From contig NC_058338.1 in the NCBI RefSeq assembly GCF_905475395.1, forward strand, positions 683,001-747,000: a stretch of DNA of 64,000 nt, written 5' to 3'. The notes under the pieces were generated by a model. It had not been told where the DNA came from. It searched no databases and saw only the letters and a program-made list of their open reading frames with translations. Below, piece by piece: positions 1 to 12,400 of this stretch. The position numbers were made by a program, and so were the translations under genes. This DNA comes from Chrysoperla carnea. Its lineage: Eukaryota > Arthropoda > Insecta > Neuroptera > Chrysopidae. Position 1 is the first letter of the stretch; each line of letters opens with the position of its first letter.

Positions 1-2488
1 CAGGAATACAGGATAAACATCCCTTAATACACATTGGGAACACTTGACAACGTTACACATCTATTGTTTCAATATTACACATAATAATATTGTTTAGAAG
101 TTATAAACACTAAAAAAAATAATAGAAAATAAAAATTTTGGGTCCCTTGGGAACACCGAAAATGGAAAAGAATTGTGCATAACCACAAACAATAACTCAC
201 TTTGAATCATTTTCAGTTTTTATTAGATCGGCAACTATTAAAGTGGCTCGTCTGTCACGTGACGAGTCAACTAGGCAATTTGTTTGACGTAAATGTATGA
301 AAATGTTCTTAAAATATTGTAAACTAGGCAATTTGTATGACGTAAATGTAAAAAATGCTCTAAAAATATTGTAAAAGCATCAAAAACCAAAGTTTTTTTG
401 TCGAAGGCATCAATCTGCCTATTTATCAGAAAATTTAGAAGGTTTATTTTGCACAAGAAAGTAAATAAATGGTCAGTATTTTATTATCACAAGGAAATCG
501 ACAGACTTTTTAATTAATTAATAAGTTAAATGGTTGAGCAAGCAATGAAAAAAAAAAGGTAAAATTATATTGAAGGTACTTCTTATTTATTTAAAAAATT
601 AATTTGTTGAACTGGAAACAAAAACAGTGATTTTATGAGCAAAGCGAAGGGGTTGTACAGAATGGGGGTGATTTATTTGATATTTATTGTATGAACATTT
701 CCGTTTTTATTTAAACAATATATATTATTTGTGATTGTTTTATATTAAACAATCAAATTCTAATTATTATTAAGAATTGTTTACTGTAAACAAAATCACG
801 CTTCATCGAATCCTTTTTTTTTGTTTTATTGCAATATAAAGGTACACACACACATGTTGTTGAGTTACTATTGCGTGACAAGATTATCACTGTGACTTTT
901 CACCTTAAAAAAAAATTGTGAAAGCTTTAAAAACATAAGTACAATTCAATTTGAAAAATTCGTAGCGCAGGAGTTGCATTAGCTAAGTGAATTCCCTCAG
1001 AGATTGAAAAAATAACATATTTTTCTTAAAATCGAATATTGCATTTTTGCAATATTCTACTCCCACCCCTTGTTTATCTATCGATTTTTCTTATTAACGC
1101 ACTGCTTTTTCAAATACCAAAACACTTCTTAATACCAAATTTTAATCAAATCGGACTTAAATTGCGATCGCTAGAGAGTTGACAAACACATAAATGTATA
1201 TATTTATATATAAATTTTAACGGTGGTCATTTTTGACATCTATTAGGTCAGGATTGATTGGCATTTGAAGGAATTTTTGAAAATATCTGTCGGTTCTGTC
1301 GGTCTAACAGTAGATTAATTTTATTTGAAGGGGGTTGTAGTTGATCATCAACAAAGGTTTGTAACGATTTTTTTTTTATTAAAGGAAATCAAAATTGCCG
1401 GAAATCAGTGCAAAAGTCATTGAATATTGTTTTTAATGCCACATGTGCGGTGTTGTATGCATTATTTTAAGTCAAAAAGACACCTGCATGACCTACGAAC
1501 CCAAGACTTTTAATTCATTTTTATTTAATTTTGTGATCGAAAGTTACTTGTGCTATATTCGAAAATCAATATTAAAAAAAAAAAATGTATACAAATCTTT
1601 ATACGATAGTTATCGGAAAAACTGATGGTTAAATTTGAAATTTATGGTTTAAGCCCATAAAAGAGAGTTAAAATATTAAATTTTGAAATTTTTTGCTTAT
1701 ACCGGGCTGTTTTTTTTAGGTTGACATAAAATTAAAATTCTTTTTTGTTTAAAACACTGACTTTGATTTCTCATAAACCGTTCAGAGAGAATCGATATTT
1801 TTTGGATCATTTTCATATTTTTGGTATCGAAATATATATTATGTAATTATTAACTTTAATCAGAAAATTATTGAGTTGATTCCTAAAGGCTGTATCCACT
1901 ATACGAATTCTTTTAATTGTGGTTCCATTTCAATGAATCCTTTTTATTTAAATCAATCATATTTTATGCAAGAGGTTTTTTTTACAAACAATAAAAGATA
2001 ATACAAAAAAAAACTAACAAAGTTAATTAATCAAATACTCTGTATAGGATTTTTGTCCTTTTATCAAATTTTTAACATATTATCAAAGTTTTGTATTCAA
2101 TTACTTTCTATCAGAGAAAAGTAGCGCATAGTATGGCTTAAGTTCGAAAAATTTGAGAAGATAAATTAAAAAATATCTAGAGAGTTTTGACCTTCAAGAT
2201 GGACCTTCATTAAATTTGATTCGTGATACAAAACTCACCTAAATCCAATAATTATTTTTGATAAATGACGACCAAATTTCGGGTGTCATTTACTACGCCT
2301 GTTCCCAGACCAATTACTAAACTAAAATTCAACTAATTAAGAAATTTAATTCAAATATTTGTAAATATAAAATTTTTAAGTAAAACACAATTTAATTTGT
2401 TATTAAATTGAAATAAATAAAAATTTAATTGTTTAATTAAAAACGTAGCAGCATTTATTTCAACAATACAAGTAAAATATTTGCAAGA
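1..2488. other. intergenic DNA, no gene seen
   Basis: No convincing coding exon is visible on either strand; open frames are short and AT-driven. It holds a two-copy 53-bp tandem duplication near 269-374 and, at about 962-1085, one copy of a dispersed repeat found again in opposite orientation near 27120-27410. The last 100 bases form the probable promoter and 5' leader of the protease homologue at 2489, but I recognise no clear TATA box or initiator. Confidence 0.6.
269..374. repeat. two-copy 53-bp tandem duplication
   Basis: The segment starting CTAGGCAATTTGT, followed by a TGACGTAAATGTA block and an AAAATATTGTAA block, occurs twice head to tail with small differences. A related copy, also containing the CACGTGAC..AGTCAACT block seen at 256-272, lies at about 21070-21180 in the fasciclin gene's first intron. 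It is therefore part of a dispersed repeat family. No coding potential or terminal repeats are seen. Confidence 0.6.
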
Positions 2489-3777
2489 ATGAAGAATTAT
2501 TTAATGCTTTTAATTTTAAGTTGTATTATTGCCATCTTGGCGTATGGAATCGGTGAGTGAAAAAAAGCTATTGCTGAGACTGTTGGCTATGGATGTCTTT
2601 TTGTTTAGAAAATCACGCATTGCAGAATCATTTCCAGATCATAATTTACATATCGTACATCGATTTGTTTCTGTCATATTTACAGGACCGATTTTTGAGT
2701 CATTACAATATTTTTTCAAATTTTGCTGTCTTTTTTCCAACAGAATGAACAATTTTGATCTGAAGACTCCTGCGCTCAACTTTTTAAACCATCCGGGTCG
2801 ATTAAGCTAAACTTTGACATCAAACCGAGTATATTTGCAATATATTTACGAAGGACATGCATTCAAATTAACCAATCTTTTTTTTTTCTAATTTAAGGTA
2901 GCTCACGGCGAATTTTAAACGGTGAACACGCAAAAATGGGAGAAATTCCGTTTGCTGTACTGATCGACGATTCGAATTTCAACGACCACAAGCGATGTGG
3001 AGGCGTTATAATAACTATAGTAGCCGTATTGACAACAGCGAACTGTATTAAGTCATTGAATCCAAATGAATTAACAGTGCGTGCTGGATCCACGTATCGT
3101 GACGGGGGCATTGTGCGTAAAGTAGAAATGCCCATTGTTCATGAAAACTTCAGTGAGACTACATTGGATAATAATATCGCTGTATTGATTCTGAATAAAA
3201 AATTTGAATTTTCGAATACCATCGATAAGTTACAGCTTCCGAATATGAAAATGGATTTAAAGACCCATGATTCGGCAACCATTTACGGATGGGGTGTTGA
3301 TGTAAGGATAAACTCAAATGTTTTTTTGCCTGAATTTTTGACTGTGCACTGAACTTCACACAAGATCAAAGTTTGATCTCACTGGATTATTGAATATTTA
3401 TTAATTTAAGGATAATTTATTTCTAGGAATATTCTGATTATCCTGATTCGCTAAAGAAAGGTGACACGATTGTTATCGATTCAACGAGTTGCAACCACCA
3501 AAACCAAGTACGTCTGCCGTTAACTCCACGAATGTTTTGTGCGTCATCTTTAGGTGAACACTTTTCAACCGCATGCTTTGGTGACGCTGGCGGAGCTTTA
3601 GTTAAGTATCAATATGTGTATGGTCTATCGTATGGTAAATCTGCCAAGTCTGGCAAGTCTGGCGAATGTACCAGTGATACCGTTTATACGCGTATCACAG
3701 CTTTACATGAATGGATTATCGAGAAACTGGCGCAACATGGTCGTCAGGTCGAGAGACGTTTACGTGGCTCTCCATAA
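2489..3777 (+). CDS. secreted serine protease homologue (catalytically dead trypsin fold)
   Basis: Three coding exons, 2489-2552, 2898-3301 and 3427-3777, join in phase through good GT-AG sites (GTGAGT, GTAAGG donors) to give 272 residues. Residues 1-20 are a typical signal peptide. RR-ILNG at 25-30 matches the activation site of S1 proteases (usually R-IVGG), and GWG is present at the end of exon 2. The His57 block reads LTTANC, so catalytic His is Asn70; Asp112 is kept in LDNNIAVL; the Ser195 block reads GDAGGA, so Ser is Ala210. Residue 204 (189 in chymotrypsin numbering) is Thr, not the Asp of trypsin. The Cys55-Cys71 pair next to the active site is kept. Loss of both His and Ser means it cannot cleave peptides. 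Family knowledge: such clip-less homologues act as cofactors, binders or secreted effectors; the role here is not known. The C-terminus after the last helix is unusually basic. An AATAAA lies 67 bases past the stop. Confidence 0.88.
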
Positions 3778-3843
3778 AAACCTGCGAAATTCTAGAAAAA
3801 TATCCGTGGATTTTGAATAATTTTTGTAATTAATATATGACCC

Positions 3844-3849
3844 AATAAA
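3844..3849 (+). promoter_or_regulatory. poly(A) signal of the protease homologue
   Basis: A canonical AATAAA sits 67 bases after the TAA stop at 3775-3777, on the same strand and followed by a T-rich stretch. It fits as the 3' processing signal of this gene. Confidence 0.65.
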
Positions 3850-4539
3850 ATTAGCGTATTTTTTATCGTTCTTGACTCATTCTACACTTACACCTCTCAA
3901 AAATCGGAATTGGATACGAAATTCTGTCTATCACCATCAACTATCCATCTGAATTGTACCATTAGCTTTACAACGGGTTTTCTTCGTGTCTCGTTATTAT
4001 TTTTTTAATTTTAATAAAGCCCCCGTAAATACTCTGATTATATACTTTGATAAAGCTTTATTTTTCTGTTTTTTAATATTTTCTCATTTTAATAATAAAT
4101 ACACTTTATAAAGCTTTTTAAAGCTCTTTGAATCTGGATTCTCTTTTCCACTTTGAATATTATAATATTATTTGTATGCGATGTATAATAATAACCATCA
4201 AAGCTCAAAGCTCAAAGCTTCAAGCTACACACATCTAGTTAGTCCGTCTGCTTGGCTGTCTGCCTGTCGATCTGTCTCTCTGTATGTATGAAACATGAGT
4301 GTACAGGTAAACTTGGCAAGCTTTATCGGTCAATTTCATGGTACACAAAGTATTACCATCTACAACTTATTTGTTTGATTTAAAATTTTCTTGCGATCCA
4401 TGGATATTAATATAAGTTATATTAAAAAAAGGTTGCCATTTGTTAAAAATGGGAAATTTTGAGGCTTAGTTTGTGAATTTTAACAACAGATGATTATTGA
4501 ATTTCACAGTTAAATTTTAGTTAACACAGTTTTAAAAAA

Positions 4540-4760
4540 TGTTTTTATGATTTTGATTAGTATGCAGTAAAATTAGTATGCAGAGGATTTTTGGGGCGAA
4601 AAATTGATTTAGCTAGGTTTCATTTTTAGAAAAAGTTATATCCGTGTTTTCAGGAAAAACTGAAACATTGACTGCAAAATATTATTCTTCCAGACATCTA
4701 TTGGTATTTGTGTGGAGACATTTGAAATGGTTCTTATATTAGTGATAAAATATGTGTCTT
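4540..4760 (+). repeat. dispersed repeat family A, copy 1
   Basis: It contains the family blocks ATTAGTATGCAG (here twice), GGTTTCATTTTTAGAAAA, CTGAAACATTGACTGCAAAA and GACATCTATTGG. Other copies are at 32370-32560 (+), 44400-44640 (-), 44650-44725 (+, end only) and 56510-56715 (+). There is no coding capacity. The terminal palindrome at 44579-44720 shows what an element end looks like. It probably belongs to a non-autonomous DNA transposon family (inference). Confidence 0.65.
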
Positions 4761-6444
4761 TTGATCAATAAAATATTAGATTGTGTTATATTTTAGTTTA
4801 TTATAAATTTTTTGCCATTTTTTTTAAGAAATCCACAATTCTAAGGCTGGCTAAAATTGATGAATATCTATAAACTTTACATCGTAGGGCATTAATCAGA
4901 ATGCCTATACACGACTTAAAAAAGATTCTAATAAAATGCGATTTTTGGAGTACTTCCTTAAAATTAATAAAAGCATTTTTCTTTATTTACACACAACACA
5001 AATATCTATAAAATTGTAACTTGGATCAGTATGATTCTACCATCCTTAATTTATTGTAGAACAGAAGATAACACAGTATAGTCAGAGTCAGTCAGTAGTG
5101 ACTAGTGAGTACAGTACATAACACTTAAACATAATTATGTTTAATGTTCCACATAATTCCTTTAAATTGATTAATTTTCATAATTCTGTTGAAAACAAAC
5201 TTAAAATAAAAAGATTGTAACAAACATTCATTGCGTTGTAGTCGTATCTACTGCATGCACTGCGTCCGTTTAGGCGAGTGGAGTGCCATCAAAATATGCA
5301 TCAAACTCCCATACTCAAATAAAATCTCCTAGAAATGAACCCAGATCATTTTTTGGAACAATTTTTGCTCATTTTCAGGAACAATTTTTTTTCGATCCGA
5401 AGAAGTTATAAGCAATTGCATTCAAAGGTTGCCTATCCTCGTATGACGTCACTAGTGGATATCTTCCTCTTTGTTTAGTTAGGAATTTTAAACATTTATA
5501 TCTTGCACTCTAGTAAAGATTTTTTAATTCCAACTTCACTTTTCTATTCAAAAAATTTGAATTTTTCATTTGATGTGATTCAAAAATTTTAGTCCGATCC
5601 CGTATTTGATTATAGCCATGCCGCTCTACTATTTGACTTAAGTAAGATAGTAAGATATTTAAGTGCATGAAGGTTAAACTTTAAATATCATTATTATGAT
5701 TATGATAATTCTCATTTAATAATTGTTCTAAGTCACAAACAAATTACATTCTTGAGTGATTTCTGTTCAACTGGTTTTTTTTCTCTTCGAAGTTTAAGTT
5801 TTAAATTGGGGTAAGTCGAATATATTCAGCCATAAAATCTATACAAATAAAATTACAAATTCTAAAATATGCTTGTTTCTTAAACCCTTTGAAAATTTAC
5901 TAACTGACCTCAGATTGAGAACCACATTTCGAAGATGATTGACAAAGATAATTTGACGAGGCATGATTATTAATGCACGTTGAATAATCCCAAAATGAAC
6001 AAGATTTGAGAAATAATATATGCGAGCGCTATATTATACTCAATTTTCGAACAAAAAGACCTTAACAGCCGTATACATGTAAGAATGAAAATGACGAAAA
6101 TAATAAAATGAAAATTATTACAAGAAGATAGATATTAGTATTATATGTGCGGCTGTCGCGGATTGCGTGCGACGCTTCAATACATATGAAGGAGGGGTCA
6201 CCAGGTCATCCTGAGAAAGGTGATTGGGGTTGTAATTGTACAAATGTGATTGGATGAAAGATATGACGTAATACGACCTTTTGAACCCTCCCACGCAACA
6301 GAACGTTGTTAATTCTCTATACATATATATAAAATACACCCTTATATATAGTTTTACACTTTATATAACTACATAACTGCCTTTGGTGGAGGCACACCTG
6401 TGCACCCCCTCGACGTAGGTACGTTGGGGGTGGGTTGAGGCTAC

Positions 6445-6474
6445 CTACCATACAGGCGGCGGTTGTATGGTAGC
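6445..6474. repeat. GC-rich hairpin
   Basis: CTACCATACA and TGTATGGTAG form a perfect 10-bp inverted repeat around a GGCGGCGGT-type loop, inside an unusually GC-rich 110-bp patch. It could be a remnant transposon end or a cruciform; no gene is attached to it. Confidence 0.5.
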
Positions 6475-6935
6475 GTATTAATAATATGTGATCACTTTTA
6501 AAAGGGATTCCGTACCAATATATATTTACCTTCTAACCAAAAAAAGGTGTAATAAAAAGAAACGTGGCGACAAATCGACCATTTTCACCTGGGATCACCT
6601 GGGAAACTGAAAGTTTTTCAAGCGATTCAGGTTGCAATGATATTATATTTTTCTCAATTTGAACTTTTGGTCAAATTTTATGTTTCTTCATTTTAAAAAA
6701 ATGATGTAGTTTAAAGTTAGAACATGGAAATTTTATGTTTTGCATCCCAAAAGGCCCCAAAACTGTGCTTATTGTGATCAAGGAACTTTGAACTTTCATT
6801 TACCGCCCAAACAAAATGACCATTCACCGTACATGCTCAAACAGCCGAACCACTTTGACTTTAAAAATATAAATATATTCCGTAAACTTTTGAAAGAGTT
6901 GAAATAGAATAAGTAGAATTAATACTTACGCTTTG

Positions 6936-7447
6936 ATGCCTCTTCCTCTTGTTTCACACTTAACCAATTTCATTTTTATAATCCCCCACGATAGATTTAT
7001 TAATTATTTGAGGGAAGAAGTTGGATTTGAAAAAAAAAATGTACGCACGAAAATGTCAAACAAAAAAACTAATATGTCAGGTCAAATTAGGCTTTTTTTA
7101 TTTGGGACTGTACCAAATAGTAAGTTCTGAAAGGATTTTATTATATGCACACCGAAATTTAGAAATCAAAAATTTTTATTTAAATTGGTTTAAAAAACGT
7201 TTGATTTTGATTTTTAATAGAAGTGAGATTTTATAAAATTTTGATCGCATTCGGTTTGCAGTCAAATGAAGCGTTAAAGGAGTATAAAGCGACAAAGAAA
7301 CAAATTTCTTGGGCATATAAGAATTGTGGGCCCCTTTTTTTAAATGTTTTCGAGTACATTGTTTCTAAAACGTGCGAAAAATTATTTACGATATCTTGTA
7401 GCCAGTATCGAAGTGACCTCCACAAAAAGTTTTCTGAATTCGTATAA
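6936..7447 (+). CDS. hypothetical two-exon gene, weak
   Basis: Exon 7221-7447 is open, ends in TAA, and is followed within a few bases by AATAAAA. It is preceded by a good acceptor (TTTTTAATAG). Upstream, a GTAAGT donor at 7120-7121 would remove a 101-base intron and join in the right phase to an open stretch beginning at ATG 6936. The joined product would be 136 residues, fairly rich in Lys, Phe and Cys in its second half (for example WAYKNCGPLF). No domain, signal peptide or homologue is recognised, and the true start may lie in an unseen exon. The phase match has a one-in-three chance of being accidental. It could equally be a decayed exon. Confidence 0.25.
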
Positions 7448-9421
7448 AAATAAAAGCCACGACCAATAATACCTAATCAGTGCTTAATTTATTATAATAA
7501 CAATTTGGTATTGATTAATTCCTAGTAATTTGATAAAAAACAAAGTCAGTTCCAGTGTTTTTTGTCTAATCAAAGTTTGATAAAACAAGTTAAAACAAAC
7601 AATTATAGAAAAACTCTGTATGGAAAATGTTAGAATATCAGTGCTTGCATTATATTTTATAAATTAAGAAATTTTCGAAAGTTTTTCTAGAAAGTATTTT
7701 TTACTTTTAAACTTTTACTACCTCTATAACGGCCAAGACCTAATTTATCTATGTTGCTCATTTACGAACTCAACTTTACTTTTTTTGTCCTAAGCACGCT
7801 ATAAAAATTTCAACTTGGTATCTCTTTTCGTTTTTGAATTATCGTGTCTGCAGACGGACAGACGAACAACCGGAAAATGTCTAATGATGTGATTTTATGA
7901 ACACCTATCCTAAAATTTTATTCGTAGCATCAATATTTTTAAGCATCACAAACTTGGGACTAAACTTAGTATATCTTATTTTATATTAGGTGCGCCTCGC
8001 GATTAAAAGAAAGCGGTGTTATTCGCGATTTTAAATAGATTTTGAGATTTTTTATCGTTGCTGTGTGAATTCAAGCTTTCTTGAGAAAAATGCGGTAAGT
8101 CCCTCTTTCTCGAATTTTTACAAAACCCTTTAAAAACACGGTTCTTGTACACTATCCCATAGGAACCTTGCATTTTCTGACCCCTAAACTACCACTTCCT
8201 ATGCAAAAAATCGTGTCGATTCTTTGCTCTATGAAAAATTTAAACAAATTTATCTCACGGGAATCATACATTTTTGCGGGATAAAAAAAAACTTTTTGCT
8301 TTTCCAGAACTTCAAACTTTCACGATTATAACATACAAGACATAAAAGCAGTGTAGTGTGAAAATCTGGTCGTCCATTAAAGTATTTAAACAATGATGTC
8401 AGTTAGTTGTCTTATCTACACTTGTTATTTTTAAATAAGATTGTATATTTAGAATGTATTTTTAATAATAATTAAAAATGACGATTATATTTGTAATATT
8501 AATTTTATTAATTGATAACCTTTAACGACCCCCGACAATATATTGCAAACATTTCAAAATACATCCACAATCTTGTCTGAATCAGTTTGAATCAAAACAT
8601 AAAGGATAAACAACCGAGCATAACCAACCGTTCATCGGTACAAACGCAAGCAAACCGTTATTAGTTTTTACCAAGTGTTTTGTTTTTTTGGGGGCGAAAA
8701 AATGTAAGTAAACACATATTTTTAACATCAATAAACCTGTTAAATTTTCATACTGTGCTCAGGTTCTTCTAAGAAAGTTACCTCAACCCCGCGATTGACG
8801 GAGGCCCCGATCTGCCCTCAAAAAGTTCATTGTTTTCAATCATCGTTACCGTATTTTCTCCTCTGCAAAGATTTTTTGATAAATTTTCAAGGATTATTTT
8901 TCAAAATGAACAAAACCGTATTCTTTTTATCTTGAGTTATTTTGTTAACTCAAAATTTTTTTCTCAAAATTGTATTTATCATTTTTGTTGAATTGCACTT
9001 TGAATTGACCCTTATTTTTAACTTTCCCATAGAAAATAAGTGTTTTCACCTCGAAAATTGAAATGAAATATTTTCCTTTACATTTCTTGATGGATTTTCA
9101 CCAGATTTTCACCAAAACTGTGTTTATGGTGATCAAGAGACTTTGACCTATGATTTACCGCAAAAAAAAATGTACATTCACCGTACTTGCTGAAGCAGCT
9201 GAACCAATTTGAATAACACAATTAAAAGAAATTTTACTGTATTTCATACAATATAATTAAATAATCAGAAAGTTGCTGATTTGGCCTTTAAAAGCCATAG
9301 ACACCACGGCATATTTTAAAATTAAATTGCATAAAATTTAGAAATTTCAATTTTTACGTTTAGAATAAGATGTTATTAGTTCTTGTATTAAATCCAAATT
9401 TTTAATTTTTTTTTTTTACAG
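7448..9421. other. intergenic DNA and possible 5' leader of the LRR gene
   Basis: Contains a family-D repeat (about 7620-7985) and, around 9000-9230, a second copy of the repeat at 6580-6850. Two donor-like sites could end 5' exons of the LRR gene: ATGCG|GTAAGT at 8095, and AAAAAAT|GTAAGT at 8704 after a less AT-rich stretch of about 100 bases. Both would join the acceptor at 9420-9421. If the 8095 donor is used, its ATG would be in frame with the LRR protein and would add eight residues before the Met at 9441. Neither exon is proven. Confidence 0.35.
7620..7985 (+). repeat. dispersed repeat family D, copy 1
   Basis: Recognised by a CTCATTTACGAACT block, GCACGCTATAAAAATTT, an ACAGACGGACAGACG microsatellite-like core, GATTTTATGAACACCTAT and CAAACTTGGGACTAAACTTA, in that order. 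Related copies are at 32570-33095, 42430-42600 (internally deleted), 42655-43140 and 49200-49345 (minus). It has no open frame. The fixed order of blocks around a (GACG/GACA)n core suggests a MITE or Helitron-like non-autonomous element (inference). Confidence 0.65.
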
Positions 9422-9440
9422 ATTATGTGAAAAGGAAAAA

Positions 9441-12400
9441 ATGTCACAACTGAATTTAATCGCTATCATATTCACCACCGTTCTATTTCTACAAATCAAC
9501 GGTGACAATGAAAATATTCCACCAAAATGTCAAATTACATCCCGTTTTCCAAAATCTATAACATGTGTGAATGCAACAATCAACGATTTTAAGGAATTAC
9601 TTGATAAAACCGAACTAGATTTTGGCCCAAATACAAAAGTCACTTTTACCGATTCAATATTTTATGAAATCACTGACGATGAATTATTTAGTAACAAAAT
9701 GAAAGATTTAACTTATAATTTCCGACATAATCATATCAAAATATTTCATATCGATGCTGTTAAACATATCGATGTTTTCGAATACAATATTCTCGATTCG
9801 GTAACCACATCGAAAACTAGTTCATCCAGTTTTAATTTATATCGAAAATATTTATCTGATTTAAGTTTAACAAAAAATCGAATTGGTTCAATTGACGCAA
9901 AAGTTTTTACGAATGTTTCAATACACGAAATCAATCTCTCAGCGAATGAATTAATCGATATTAAATCGCAAACTTTCTCGAATATGCATAATGTATTTAA
10001 GATTAATTTAGCGCATAATAATTTAACACGTTTACATGAATACACGTTCGTGAATTTCTCGAAAACCAGTATTTATACACCTAGTAAATATTACGGTTTA
10101 TCCACAATCGATTTGTCGTACAATCAATTGAACCATCTCGAACCAAACGCTTTTTATAATCTCGAAAATATTGAACGCGTTGATTTGCAGTATAATAATT
10201 TGACCTCGTTAAATGGTGCGATTTTTTCCCAAGTCAATTTAACCGTCTTGCTATTAGCGCACAATCAAATTAATTTTATATCAATGCAATTTTTCGAGAA
10301 CATGGAATCGTTATATTTATTAAAATTAACGGATAATCAAATAAAAACTCTACCATCGCGATTATTTTCAACGTTACGAAATTTAAATGTGTTAACTTTA
10401 TCTGGTAATCCGATTTCGCGGATTCAAACCGATGCTTTTGATGGTTTACATATGCTCAATACAGATTTCGCAGGAAACGTAGCTTTATCGTTTGGGGAAT
10501 TAAATGTTCCAATAATTCCAACGGGTGCTTTTAATGGATTACGAATGTTAACACGCTTGGATTTGTCGAATTGGAATATAACAAAAATTGAAACGAAAGC
10601 GTTCTATGAAATGCCACAATTGAAAACGTTAACTTTACGAAACAATCAGTTGACAGAAATTGTTCCAGGAACTTTTTATGGATTGGAAAAAATCGATGTA
10701 ATCGATTTATCATATAATCGATTAACGCGATTAACCAGAGAAATGTTTGCCGGTTTAAATGGTTAGTGCAAAAAACTTTTTGAACATAAAGCAAGAAATT
10801 TGGATCTACCAAATTTGGAAATGTGTTACGAGCACTATCTTGACAAAACGTGGTATATGTTCGAGCCAAAGCAAAATTTTCGATGTAATAAAAATAATAC
10901 AAAAGAGGGGTATCGCAAATGGATCCTTAAGAATAACCTGTCACCCGAAAACGAAACGTGTATGGAGATTTCATTGTCCTCCAATAAGTGGGATCAATTT
11001 CTGGATTTTTTTCACAGCTTGGCTTACTATACGAAACATCTCAGGAGTGACCGTATCCAGATCAGTCTATGTTATTTAGTGCCAGGAAAACCAGTTCCTC
11101 GAAGCATTCTTAGACTATCCTATTTTCGGTGTAACTCTGTTAAAAAAAATCTTGTAAATTGAAATATTTAGCCGGATCAAAATACGCCAAGTATGGAGCG
11201 AGCTCCCCTTTTGCCAGCGTTATAAACAGTTTTATATCAAATTTCTTGCTTCTATTAATTTTGCTACTTTTAGTCTCTAAGCGAATTTTCTGAACAAATT
11301 TTCATCAGTATAAGCTTTCCAAGCCTCCCTGAGGGTGAAATCCCGGGCTGTCTAAATTTTCGTAGACGGAAAATTTCTTAGTCCTGTCTCTGTAATTTTT
11401 TGTTAGAAAAAAATTCGCTAAGACTACGCAATTCCTGTATGACAAATTTTATTTTTTGTTTTTTTTTTCTTGTTTTTACTGAACCAGGTACGAAATTTTT
11501 AACACAACTTGAAAATGAGAACAAAGATACAGTTTTAACGCTCAAAGATTTATTTATGGCGACCGAAGATATTGAAAAATTTGGCTTACAGTTAATATTA
11601 AAACATAACGCGATTAAAACGATTGAATCCGATGCTTTTACATATTTAGCAAATTTAAAAACTCTAGACTTATCAGAAAATCAAATTCAAAACATTCCGA
11701 TTGGAACGTTTAAAGGTTTGAAATTTATGGTGAAATTGGATTTACATCAAAATAATTTAACGGCTTTGGAAAAAGAAGTTCTCTATCCAATGGTACGATT
11801 AGCTGATTTAAATTTGGCAGAAAATCATTTGGAAACATTCGATGTGCGTGCGATTATGGAACATTCGATGAATGATGCTTTTAAGACGATTAATTTGAAT
11901 CATAATCAATGGAAATGCGATGAATTGCGATTAATGATTTTACTTTTAACGGAGAATAAGGTAAATATCACGATTATTTGATTTAATCGGCGCTCATTTG
12001 ATGTTTTTATACACAGTAAAAAATTGGCGATGATCTTCAAAATCGGTTCAGTTTGGTAAAGGCTTTAAGGAAAAACATAATTAAATGGAGAGTGTTCTTA
12101 GATATGTTTCAAGTACGAGTTTAGGGTTCCATACACGAAAAATTTGTCGGGGATTTTTTAAATTTTGTAAATTTCAATTGTTTTAGGTTGATTTCATCTC
12201 GTCATCCCCGGAATATTTCGATTCACATAATGTGCATGGCATCCGTTGTATTCCAAGTAAAGACGATGATATCGAAGAGCGTTTAACACATGGAGGTTAC
12301 GCTCGACAAAGCGCCAGTGGTTCCGATGTCTCACCAGAATTATTATTTATTAATTATCAAAAAGAATTAGTACAAAATTCTAAAGCCCAAATTACAGTAT

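Larger units (their letters stand above)
3850..6935. other. intergenic DNA with dispersed repeats
   Basis: No gene is seen. Contents: low-complexity CTGTC-like DNA near 4240-4280; a family-A repeat at about 4540-4760; a dispersed repeat at about 5395-5540 (CTTCCTCTTTGTTTA block, repeated near 22800-23000); a GC-rich patch at 6370-6480 with a hairpin; and at about 6580-6850 a repeat seen again at 9000-9230 (CATTCACCGTAC block). The minus-strand open frame over 6118-6339 has no recognisable domain and I do not call it. Confidence 0.55.
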
